Of a stretch of 64,000 nt of DNA, positions 12,834 to 21,974 are shown piece by piece. Source of the stretch: Corythoichthys intestinalis (Eukaryota > Chordata > Actinopteri > Syngnathiformes > Syngnathidae). How positions within the stretch are numbered: position 1 is the stretch's first letter; each line of letters opens with the position of its first letter. The position numbers and the translations under genes were made by a program. The stretch covers positions 53,225,001-53,289,000 of the forward strand of contig NC_080395.1 of assembly GCF_030265065.1 (NCBI RefSeq), read 5' to 3'. The notes under the pieces were generated by a model. That model saw only the letters and a list, made by a program, of their open reading frames with translations. It was not told the origin of the DNA and searched no databases.

Positions 12834-15087
12834 AGCGCTAAAGAGCCGCATGCGGCCCGAGAGCCGCGGGTTTCAGACCGCCGTCATAGTCCTCCTTTTT
12901 CCTTTTTATTTGACCCTCGTAAGTACTACATTACCACAACAATAACAGTCCTTCTGTCAACTGACCCATTTACAGGACTGGGGGAATTCTAATAGCCGTG
13001 TAAAGACTTTTACTTGATTCGGCGAGAAGGTGAATAGTTTTTCCCCCGTTGTTCGTGAACTAAATTTCCACACAAACGCACATCGAGGTACCATTAACTT
13101 AGCAAGGATAGGTATGAGAGTCATTTTTCGAGTGTCCCAGAGCTCGCAAAATCGGGGGTGGGGGTGGGGGTGGGGTGGGGGGGGAATGCATTTATCAAAG
13201 TTTCGTCAGCCGTAATTGTCTGAAGTTGGCGCGCCGGTGTTGTGCCGAAAAATAGCCACTCCACGCGAAATGTCCCCCCTGACGGGAGCGCCCACACGTC
13301 ACTCGTACAAACAGCCTTTTCTTACCAATCGATGGACACGGAAACGACGTTCTTGTACCGTGAATATGTATCATTTTACTCTGCTTGAACTAATAAATAT
13401 TTTACTGTGACCAACGCTCTGAAAATAGAGCAAGGCTTTATAATGGGCCCCGCCTCTCCGCGCAAGTTCAATCAAAGTTTGCTTTCCGTCCAAGACGGCC
13501 GTCCACCGCTCACTTTCGCCGAAAAGTCCGATCCAAACTATTGTAATGCCCCGGATATGGGGAAGAAGGAGAGAAGTCTGTAATTGCTTACTCACTTGAT
13601 TGTGGTAACAATAATACAGAAAAACAATAACAAAATAACAGCGTGCTGCTAAGACATGCGACCGCTATCTCTCGCTATCTCGCTCGTTCTCCTATTCTTC
13701 CTACTCGTTCCCCTTGCGTCTCGTAAATAAATAAAATACTACTCTAAAAAACTACTCTACTACCCGCGTGCGGTCTCACGGGTAGTAGAGTGTAGTGGGC
13801 TACAGCTGTGTAATCGGCTGACTGACGCATCTGATTATCTTTTTTTTTTTTTCCGGCGGGGGTGGGGGGGCAAACGAGACTGTGGCGGGCCCAAACGAGA
13901 CTGTGGCGGGCCGCCACAGTCTCGTTCATTTGTGGGAAACACTGCTATTCACTATTTTTGTGTCTTCAGAAATGTCACGATATACCACCACTGTGCTATA
14001 TGGAAAACCTCATGTTGCCAAACCTTTTTATGACAGGTGTCTTCATAATGGTTAAATACACGTATATAAAATTCATGGAAACAAATATGATACGATCCGT
14101 AAAATGCCGATGTTGTCATCTTTGTCTTTCTCTCTGGTGACACTTTGCTACAAGCTGAAGGCCTGTCAATACGCCACTCAAGTACACCAGTGGTCACAGG
14201 TTTTGAGACTTTTCACTATTCAGTTGAATGAGAGAGTCAAAAAACTTTTTACCAGGGGTATACTGTATTTCTTTTTCTTGTCGAATCTCACTTTGAAGTC
14301 CTCCTCTTCTGGTATTTGTGATCCAATCTTCTTAAAACTTGGTTGCTACTGTATGTAGCATTGACCAGTATCCATCGGACATTGGGGCCAAAATGTTTTT
14401 TTTTTTTTTTTTTTTGTATTAGGGATGATTAATTAATTGTGGACTTTTAGTTAGAAGTTAGAGAGGCAGCCTTCTGTAGGTTAAGAATTTGCCAGTCCAT
14501 GGCAAGCCCTCAGCCTGCATAGTATAGTGTTATAAATAAATAAAAAAACATTGAATATTTAGGTGTTCAATTCTGACCAATACCCTTACCTGTTGTACTT
14601 GTCATCAGATCTCTGGAGCAGCTCCTGGTGTCTCTGCAGTGGGGCAGACAGCAGACCTACTACCCCAGCGCACAGCCGCTCAGCACAGGAGAGTTGGCGG
14701 CAGCCAATCACAAGTTAGCAGATGCCATCAACTCTCACCTGTTAGGCAGCATTGTGGTCAACGGCAGCAGTGCGACAGCTGATCAGCTTTGTAACACACC
14801 AGCAGAAAAGATGGCTGAGAAGGTGCACATTTGTGTCATTTTCAAAAATATTTCATCAGTTTCGAATGAAAATGTTTTTAATGAAACCCTATGGTGTGTT
14901 TTAGGTTTTGAAAATTTTAGATCCCATCTCCTGCACAGAAAACAAGGCAGATTCTTCACTTAATGACTCATCCCCTTCAAACTTTCTGAGCAATAAGAGC
15001 ATTGGCAGGTTCCACCCATACACTCGCTATGAGAACATCACTTTCAACTGCTGTGAACGCTGCTCCGGAGACATCCTCGTGCTGTAG
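8918..15087 (+). CDS. BLZF1: BLZF1 (golgin-45), complete
   Basis: This is a Golgi matrix coiled-coil protein that binds GRASP55 and Rab2 and supports Golgi stacking and secretion. Six exons are seen: 8918-8936, 9223-9674, 9758-9957, 10766-10894, 14609-14822 and 14905-15087. They total 399 codons with the stop (398 residues; the human protein is about 400), in consistent phase. Matching blocks are GDGMETEKTP, LEKLQNSERRLLQDKEGLSN, NRELKKLLVASMGDDLQY, ENEALGR, CDVWRSKFLASR and the C-terminus FHPYTRYENITFNCC. A heptad-rich coiled coil covers roughly residues 135-250. The first exon encodes only MTAVVR. The exon 2 acceptor at 9223 was chosen because it gives phase and sequence agreement. The donor of intron 2 is GC. 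Intron 4 is 3.7 kb and holds several transposons. The cysteines in the C-terminal CCERC segment are intact. Confidence 0.97.
10975..12012. mobile_element. Element related to X ends, BLZF1 intron 4
   Basis: The left end TACTGTATTTTTCGGACCAT resembles the ends of element X at 22461 and 24289. A possible partner, GCGACTTATAATC, lies near 11990. The interior has no recognised coding sequence. The extent is approximate. Confidence 0.35.
12420..12883. mobile_element. Zaphod/Tip100-type hAT remnant
   Basis: It begins CAGGGTTGGCAACCC and ends with GAGCCGCATGCGGC...GAGCCGCGGGTTTC, the pattern of hAT-Tip100 (Zaphod) non-autonomous elements. A homopolymer C then A run lies near 12460-12490, and a long A run at 12806-12830. 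A related copy lies at 18645-19004. Confidence 0.55.
13237..13410. mobile_element. Partial copy of element V
   Basis: It starts TGTTGTGCCGAAAAATAGCC and includes CGAAATGTCCCCCCTGACGG. It then runs into sequence that is the reverse complement of the interior of V at 43817-44332. Only one end is present here. Confidence 0.55.
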
Positions 15088-16136
15088 ATGAGTGTCATCA
15101 TTTCAATCTGGGACAGCACATCACCATGCATTCTAAAAGACCATATAGTATTTTGACAGTGGCCTGCTACATCCTTTAGTCCCCCACCCCAAAAAATGAT
15201 ACAATTAATATTTTTAGCCAATTATTTATAGTATCAAAATGTCTGCTTTTAAATAATTGCCTGTCAAGCTCTGTATTGATACTTTGTCTTCAATCACATT
15301 GGTACATTTTCTATATTGAGTGCTGCAGGAATGGGAGAAATTGTATGTTTTTGACCATCCTCCTCTCATCACAGGACTTCTGTGAGAATTTGATGTTTTT
15401 TTTTTTTTTTTTTTAATTCAAGATTTGATTTTGTCTTTGGATGAAAAAAACCCTCGTGTCCCAATTCATGATCTTTGAATTATTTATGATAGGTGTATTG
15501 ATCCTGATCAGGGATAATCTGTGAACATTTGTGATCATGTTTTGGAATTATTTTTGGATACTGAAAAATGTTTACTCACAGCAGTTAAAAATATTTTTGC
15601 TGCCATTTCAGAAAGTTCTTTTTTAACTGTAAGACGCAACCTCCAAGTTTTACATTTGTTCATATTTAAACTGCATTGGACTAAAAAAATGCAAATTTCC
15701 ACTTTGTATTATGGGCTATTTAAAGCAAATGACGTGCAGCTCATTAGCCTGTAAAAATCCACAAATAAGGTGTACTGGGCTATAAGCCGCAGGTCTCAAA
15801 GGGTGGGGGGAAAAATTCGCTGCCTATAGTTTGAAAATTACAGTATATCTAATGACCTACTGTTATGTGTAGGACACTTAAACTTGTATTTATCTTGTTG
15901 TGTTTTGTGTGTCTGAGCGGGGGTCAAAAGACTGGACGCGGTTATGTTTTTTTTTTTTGGGTGGGGTGTATTTTAATAAAGACCAAAGTTCTTCTGTACA
16001 AACCGTCTGTTGAGAAGATTCTTTACAGAAAAGAAACCGGAATACCCCAGAACTACAGTGTATCCATGATTTTGTTCACTTTAATGACATTCTTGCAAAT
16101 GTAGATGTGAGACAATTTGTCCATTTGATCATGTCC
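15088..16136. other. BLZF1 3' UTR and convergent gap to TRMT10C
   Basis: The stretch between the BLZF1 stop and the TRMT10C stop holds an AATAAA at 15975-15980, a good poly(A) signal candidate for BLZF1. A fragment at 15770-15855 ending TTTGAAAATTACAGTA matches the end of element X. No gene was found in the interval. Confidence 0.6.
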
Positions 16137-17567
16137 CTAATCTTCCCACCACATCCTACTTTTGCTCTCATGTCTTCCTTCCAGGCTGCTCTTAAGAGAT
16201 GTCCGCACTCTGGTTGCAGCTGGTTTGGTCTCTCTGTTCTGAGGTCGTCCAGACATTTTGACCACATCAGTAAGCCCAGACTCTCGTTTTGACTTGTAGG
16301 TAACAGTCTTTTTACTTTGTGTGGCTGTAGGTTTCAAAAATTGGTCCCCATTCTGTTCTAGTCTGCGGTTGTTGATTTGCTGCTTCTGGTGAAAGCCATC
16401 ATGTTTCCTCTTTGGCACAAATTCCAAAGCCTCCTCCCATTTCCCAGTTTCTTTTAAACTTAGCATTATCCGCATCATCTGGTCCAGGGTCAGAGTTTTG
16501 GCTCCCAATTCCCAGTGGAGGAACTCATTGAGTGGTAAACGGGCTGTAGCCAACTTTAGACGCTTGGCATTGGCCAGTGACAAACCGGACAGAATGGACC
16601 GGTCCACGAGCGCGCCGATGATGTAGATCTTTGATGGGTCGAAGGTGCGGAGAACATTGGGGGAGTCTGCAGTGAGGTAAACAAGGTGGTCACGAGAAAA
16701 CATGTCAACTGCATGTCTCTCTGTATTGGTGATAAGCAAGTTGTTCCAGGTTTCGGCACCATAGCGCTTGAGTAACTCCTTCATGTAAGCTCCATCTTGT
16801 TGAAGGTTACAAAAATGGAGATGGTAAGGCTCCTTGGCACGTCTGTTCCATCCTTCTACCTCCAAAAGCTGGGTTACAGTGTTTTTAATCTCCTGTCTGG
16901 ACATGTTGGATTCATAGCTCATGTCAAAAACCAGAGGCTGGTCAAACAACATGGCCTGGATAGTCCTCCAGCCCAGCAGTTTGTTAAGACTGCGATACCA
17001 GGACGAATATGTGAATGTGTTTCTGTATTCTTTAGGTTCCCCCTCTGAATCTGGATCTCTGGTTTGCTCCAGTAACGCTTCCCGTGCTGCTTTCTTTTGC
17101 TGTTGCTTCTCCTTACGCACTCGCTTATGGCCTTCTCTTATGGCCAGGTATTTCAGGTACTTTTTTCTAGCAGACTTAGTGGTGATGTCTGCAAAGCTCT
17201 GTAACTCTTCATCAGACATCTCTTTAGGTACCATTTTCCCTGCCAGCCGCCACATTGCAACCAGCTCCTGAGCTGCCACCAGATTGTTAAGTAAATGCCC
17301 TTCTGGGATTTCGTCCTCATCACTTACTTCCTGGTCCTCAGCATCATCTTGCGTGGAAGACTGGGACCTCAGTATGGATTTCCATTTGTCCAAGTCAACA
17401 TTCTCCTGTAGAAGTGGAATCCCAGTCCGGATGGGACAACTTGGGTGACAGGGAAGAATAGTTGGCGAAACTCCGATTACTTGGATTTTGTTGACAGGGT
17501 TTAACGCCAAAGTTCCGCGTTTCCATAGTTCATGAAAACGTCGCGCAGTAAAAATTCGTCGCAACAT
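16137..17567 (-). CDS. TRMT10C: TRMT10C (MRPP1), mitochondrial tRNA m1R9 methyltransferase / RNase P subunit
   Basis: With HSD17B10 this protein methylates position 9 of mitochondrial tRNAs, and with PRORP it forms the protein-only mitochondrial RNase P that cuts tRNA 5' ends. One uninterrupted exon encodes 476 residues (the human protein is 403). The ATG at 17567 opens a basic, Arg-rich leader MLRRIFTARRFHELWKRG, a good mitochondrial presequence; the frame is open further upstream but has no ATG. A helical, lysine-rich adaptor region spans about 100-170. The SPOUT methyltransferase domain runs from about 205 to 395, with PLVFDMSYE, LTADSPNV and IIGALVDRS, in which Asp322 matches the catalytic Asp of human TRMT10C. 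The end FVPKRKHDGF is conserved. About 85 further residues rich in Lys, Arg and Ser form a tail absent from the human protein. Confidence 0.97.
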   Translation of the reverse strand: MLRRIFTARRFHELWKRGTLALNPVNKIQVIGVSPTILPCHPSCPIRTGIPLLQENVDLDKWKSILRSQSSTQDDAEDQEVSDEDEIPEGHLLNNLVAAQELVAMWRLAGKMVPKEMSDEELQSFADITTKSARKKYLKYLAIREGHKRVRKEKQQQKKAAREALLEQTRDPDSEGEPKEYRNTFTYSSWYRSLNKLLGWRTIQAMLFDQPLVFDMSYESNMSRQEIKNTVTQLLEVEGWNRRAKEPYHLHFCNLQQDGAYMKELLKRYGAETWNNLLITNTERHAVDMFSRDHLVYLTADSPNVLRTFDPSKIYIIGALVDRSILSGLSLANAKRLKLATARLPLNEFLHWELGAKTLTLDQMMRIMLSLKETGKWEEALEFVPKRKHDGFHQKQQINNRRLEQNGDQFLKPTATQSKKTVTYKSKRESGLTDVVKMSGRPQNRETKPAATRVRTSLKSSLEGRHESKSRMWWED

Positions 17568-18055
17568 GTCAACACAAATGGTATGATGCGGATGTGCAGG
17601 TGACAGAAACAACAGGAACAGAAAACGTTACCGACACAAGATTTGGAGCTTTTCAGCAAGTCATTAGAGAACAACGTCTCATCGCGCTATTGCGATTAAT
17701 ATAAATGGATTGAAAATTTTGCGTTCCTGTGGTCCACACTGTAGTCGTGTGGAGGTCGCGTTGGTTTGCTGTGCTACATTATAATATGTTGTACTTAAAC
17801 AAAGTAGCGCCAATTTTGTTATATTTATTTGTATTTTTCGTGTAATCCACCAAGAAAATAATTAATACTAGTGTTTTATTATTTTTAATTTATTTTGAAG
17901 AAAGAATAATGATTAAAAAAAGATTTAAGACAAACAATATATATTTTTTGACACCAAACGTCAATGATTGTTATTTTCCCCACGGTACACTCACGGTGTT
18001 ACACTAACTCTAGTGACGACTTCCTCCGTTGGATAAACACTCGCCGATTCTGAAA
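17568..18055. promoter_or_regulatory. Probable bidirectional promoter of TRMT10C and TXNL4B
   Basis: The start codons of the two divergent genes are separated by 488 bases. The interval is AT-rich in the middle and has no transposon that I can recognise. The promoter role is inferred from spacing alone. Confidence 0.55.
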
Positions 18056-19762
18056 ATGAGTTTATTTTTGCCAAAATTGAGCTGTAAAAAAGAAATAGAC
18101 GACGTAATCAAGAGAGTGGCAGAAAAGGTGGTTGTTTTAAGGTTTGGGAGGGATGAAGACTCTGTCTGTCTTCAAATAGATGAAATTGTGAGTTCTTTGT
18201 ATTTACCTCAAAACAATTACTATTTGATGTTTAATTGCTGTTTGTGTTCTTTTCTCAGCTCTCAAAAACTGCACACGACTTGAGTAATATGGCGTCTATC
18301 TACATCATTGATGTGGATAAAGCTCCTATTTACACCAGATACTTTGACATCAGTTACATCCCGTCAACTGTGTTCTTTTTCAATGGTCAACACATGAAAG
18401 TGGACTATGGGTAAGACCGTTTTGGGGGTAATTTTTAAAGGGAACCTCTGACTTAAAGACTTGTAGGCTCTAATAAGTCACAATTGTTCTCTTTTACTAA
18501 AATATGTAATTAGAAACACATAAAATATTGCCATTGATTTAAAAATCGATAATATTTAGTACATGTTTTGACCTACGGAGGGCGCCATGTCTTAAGTGCG
18601 CAATGGACGCTCGGAGTGATGACTTAGTTTGTCACTCCCTAGACCAGGGATCGGCAACCCAAAATGTTGAAAGAGCCATTTTGAACAAAAAATACAAAAA
18701 ACATATATGTCTGCTACCGCAAAGTATTAAAAGCATTTTATAGGCCGTATAATGAAGGCAACACATGCAGTATGTATCTATTTTAGCTATATTAGCCTAC
18801 TATCGAAATGTGTTGGCTACTAATACATAATGATTAAATGTTCAGTTTCATTGCAGTATATCCCGTAGGGAATGACGCAGCACGTGACTGCTCTGTCGTA
18901 CGATTCTGCCTCAAGTTTAACTTCATTTCAATATGAATGAATTAGAAGAATGTGTCATGTTTGTCCTCCTACAGAAACTACATTAAAACAAAATATATAC
19001 AAGGTGTCAATAAAGTCTCTTTACCATTTAAAGAATTTATTGAAAATGCAATCGATTAGATATTTTATTCAGATTTGTTCGATTGTATTCAGCGTTTATT
19101 GAAGTTTTTTTTTTTTTTTTTTACCTCTTTCAATACACTTCTACATGGGTACCATTAGTTGCACGAAGCATATCAAGACAGTACTCGATTTCTCGTGATT
19201 TAAAAAAAATAATTACCGCCTGTTCACACGATAATTTTGACAGCCCTAGTTTTAATATCAAATTATTTTAACTCATAATAATGTTTATCTTTCAAGAACT
19301 ACAAGTCTCTCTATTCGTGGCTCCCTTTAAAAACATGTTCGCAAAGCATGATTTACTATCAGGATTCTTACAGAAGTTGGATATAAGTTTTTTTTCTCCA
19401 TTTCCTTCATGGGTCTGGTCACCCACTTTCAAAGTTATCCAGCTTTATGAACCATGAAATTTATCCATTGTAATTGTATGCAGTTGTATTCACATCATGG
19501 CAAAAACATTAATGCCCAGTGAATTGTTTCCTCAGCATTATAGTTATTATAGAAAAAAGGTGACATGCTACAAAATTGTAATTTTCTTTGCTTCAGCTCA
19601 CCAGATCACACCAAGTTTGTTGGCAGCTTCAAAACCAAGCAGGATTTCATGGATCTTATTGAGGTCATATACAGAGGCGCCATGCGGGGGAAAATGATTG
19701 TCCAGAGTCCCATCGACCCTAAAAACATCCCGAAATATGACCTTCTATATCATGGGATTTAA
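18056..19762 (+). CDS. TXNL4B: TXNL4B (DIM1-like protein, DLP), complete
   Basis: This is a thioredoxin-fold protein of the DIM1 family that binds PRPF6, is linked to pre-mRNA splicing, and is needed for cell-cycle progression. Three exons, 18056-18187, 18259-18410 and 19597-19762, give 149 residues, the same length as the human protein. Diagnostic stretches include [60 protein letters not shown] and [16 protein letters not shown]. As in the family, there is no CxxC redox motif. TXNL4B rather than TXNL4A is supported by [19 protein letters not shown] and the extended C-terminus. Intron 2 holds transposon remnants. The neighbour TRMT10C lies head to head upstream. Confidence 0.97.
18645..19004. 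mobile_element. Zaphod/Tip100-type hAT remnant, second copy
   Basis: It starts CAGGGATCGGCAACCC and shares long blocks with 12420-12800, including a GTGTCATGTTTGTCCTCCTA segment. The other terminus is missing or replaced after about 19004. It lies in TXNL4B intron 2. Confidence 0.5.
19005..19340. repeat. Mixed transposon fragments in TXNL4B intron 2
   Basis: AAGGTGTCAATAAAGTCTCT and the following 200 bases look like a piece of a mariner/Tc1-type element (recalled, not proved). ATAATTTTGACAGCCCTA near 19230 and the CAAGAACTACAAGTCTCTCT block match parts of element W at 55023-55655. Confidence 0.4.
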
Positions 19763-20099
19763 GAACTACAATTATGTTGTGTATGACATGTTGACTATTG
19801 TGATTTCTGTTCAGCAAAATTGTGCTTGTGCAAGTGTCTTCTTTTGACTCTTGGTCATTCACATTATGGTACTCAACAAAGGTTGAATCAAGACAACTAG
19901 ACTTTCTCAACCTTTGTGGGCAGCTTGATGGAGTGAATTATGCTTCAATAGAACGCCTTTATGAGTATTTTCACTCAGCTCGATGGAACCGGATGTTAGA
20001 AACTCTCTCTCTATATTTTATCATGTGTGTTGTTATGTTTCCTATGGAAAACAAGTTACACACTAAATGTGTGTTAAACCAATAATGTTTTTTTGTTGA

Positions 20100-20105
20100 A
20101 ATAAA
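20100..20105 (+). terminator. TXNL4B poly(A) signal candidate
   Basis: An AATAAA hexamer lies 338 bases after the TXNL4B stop codon, within AT-rich sequence without another gene. Confidence 0.6.
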
Positions 20106-20401
20106 GTTTTCTATGATATTTTGTATCAACTCAAATACTGTAGCACTACCTCCATACATGCAGATTAAAGACATTTGTTTTTGTATTTGCCTTATACAGT
20201 CACAGTAGCATAGAATCATGTAAATGTTTCTGCAAAGAGGAATTTACCAAGGGAACAGGTAGTTATTGTAGTAGTAACCTTTGGCACAAGTCCAGTACTC
20301 ACTGCCTCTAGTTAAGGAAACTAACCATAAGGCCTAACTTGGGATATTACTTTTAATCATGGTACACTTTAGAGGAATATATCAGTGTACTAAAGCAAGA
20401 T

Positions 20402-21588
20402 CAGGGGTGAAAGTGGGCCGGAATGGTCAGGAACGCAGTTCCGGTTTAAGATTCAGGGCCGGAACGCAGTTCCGATATAAGATGCTTTGATTCCGAAAGT
20501 ATGACGGCAACTGTCAAAACGCTATGTAAAAAAAAATAAAAAAAAAATACAAAGCTGCCACACATGCATTTCATCTCCAAGAAGAAAACAATCTACCAAC
20601 ATCAGATTTACATACACAAGTGTTAACAACAAGCATACTAAAGTGCTTGTGTAGCGTAATCCGTTTCCACCGATATTATTTATTTTATTCCACGGACGGC
20701 ATGGAGGTTTCCCCAGCTGCTGCAGTTATCGGAGTCTGACAATGACGAGTCTCGTCAATGTGTGAATGCATGCAACAAAACAAAACGCCTGGACTCATTT
20801 ATCCGTTCAATTGGCTGACATACTGACATGTGATCACCAGAAATAGTTAGCTCTGATTGGTTCAAATGTGCATGTTTTCTGAAACAGCAAAAAAAAAAAA
20901 AAAAGGGGGGGGGGGCAATGCAACAGAAGATGGATCAAATCTTTAAGAGCAAGGAAAGAGTTGAGGAGGCCTATTTATCATATTTAGTTTTATTTGCTCT
21001 GATGGGGAGGTTCAGAACATCCTAGCTGTCAATGTGCACTTTGGACTTATATATGTTCATTTATGTTAGGCTAGTTATTCATTTCCTTATGATTAAAAAA
21101 AGTCAATGTTTGCGCGATCTTCAAAATATATTCCATTTCACTCTGCATAATACAAGTCATTTGTACTTATTTTTCTTAATGTAGGTTACTTATATCCTTA
21201 TTATTAAAAAACAACAAAAAGTAAATGTTTACATTATCTTCAATTTTAATATACATCCTATGATGTTCAGTAGTTAAAATTGAGATTTGGCATTTAGTAC
21301 GTGAGTATATGATGGAAAATAAAAATTAGGAGATGGAGGTTGGGGTTATAGCTGTTTTTTTTAACTTTTGCAAATCATTGCAAAAATACAATTTTGAATG
21401 AAAATCAGTTTTTGTATTTGTTGGAAATAACTGACCAAAACAGTTGCATTTCAGTAGTTTTGACACCCCCCCCCCCAAATAAAAATAAAAATAAATAAAT
21501 AAAGAAATACATAAATAAAATTTCTTGCTCCGTGGCGACCTTCACGTCATGGAGTTCCGGCAAGAAATTTTAACCACTTTCACCCCTG
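20402..21588. mobile_element. hAT-like non-autonomous element between TXNL4B and MRPL16
   Basis: The element is 1187 bp with ends CAGGGGTGAAAGT and ACTTTCACCCCTG. It is flanked by perfect 8-bp copies of AGCAAGAT (20394-20401 and 21589-21596). Subterminal sequence near the left end has two GGAACGCAGTTCCG palindromes. No transposase frame was found. Confidence 0.9.
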
Positions 21589-21974
21589 AGCAAGATTCAT
21601 AAGGATGAAATAACATTCTCATTAACTGGCTCATGGGCCAATGTCCATCAACGTATAAATAAAGTAATAACTTCATAAAATGGGGCCTTTTGCACATCAG
21701 GCTTTATTGCAGGTTTAATGCAACAACAACAACAAAAAGACCGCACAGTAGCTTTTTTTGGGTTTATCAGCACACTCCTACTCGACAGATGGCGGTAGTA
21801 AACCAAAAGCAGCAACGTCCATGGGAAGAAAAACGGAAGCCACGTAAATTACCCAGGATTGCGACCTTGTGCTTTGCAGCGCTCAAAATAATTAAAAGTC
21901 ATTTAAGATGTTATTACAGTGACACTAAACCGAAATGTTGTAATCGTTGTTGTGCCTGTGTCAGAATTTTTTAC

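Larger units (their letters stand above)
12131..13944. mobile_element. hAT-like element with CAGTGTTTCCC ends, BLZF1 intron 4
   Basis: The left end CAGTGTTTCCCATAGG and right end TGTGGGAAACACTG are inverted. Flanking bases share CTATT but no perfect 8-bp duplication is seen. Other elements (12420-12883 and part of V near 13237-13410) are nested inside. The inner 13880-13930 stretch is itself palindromic around GGCGGGCCGCC. Confidence 0.6.

Noticed and set aside
17568-17612. Upstream extension of the TRMT10C frame
   Set aside because: The extension begins with TTG, not ATG. The ATG at 17567 gives a proper mitochondrial leader.
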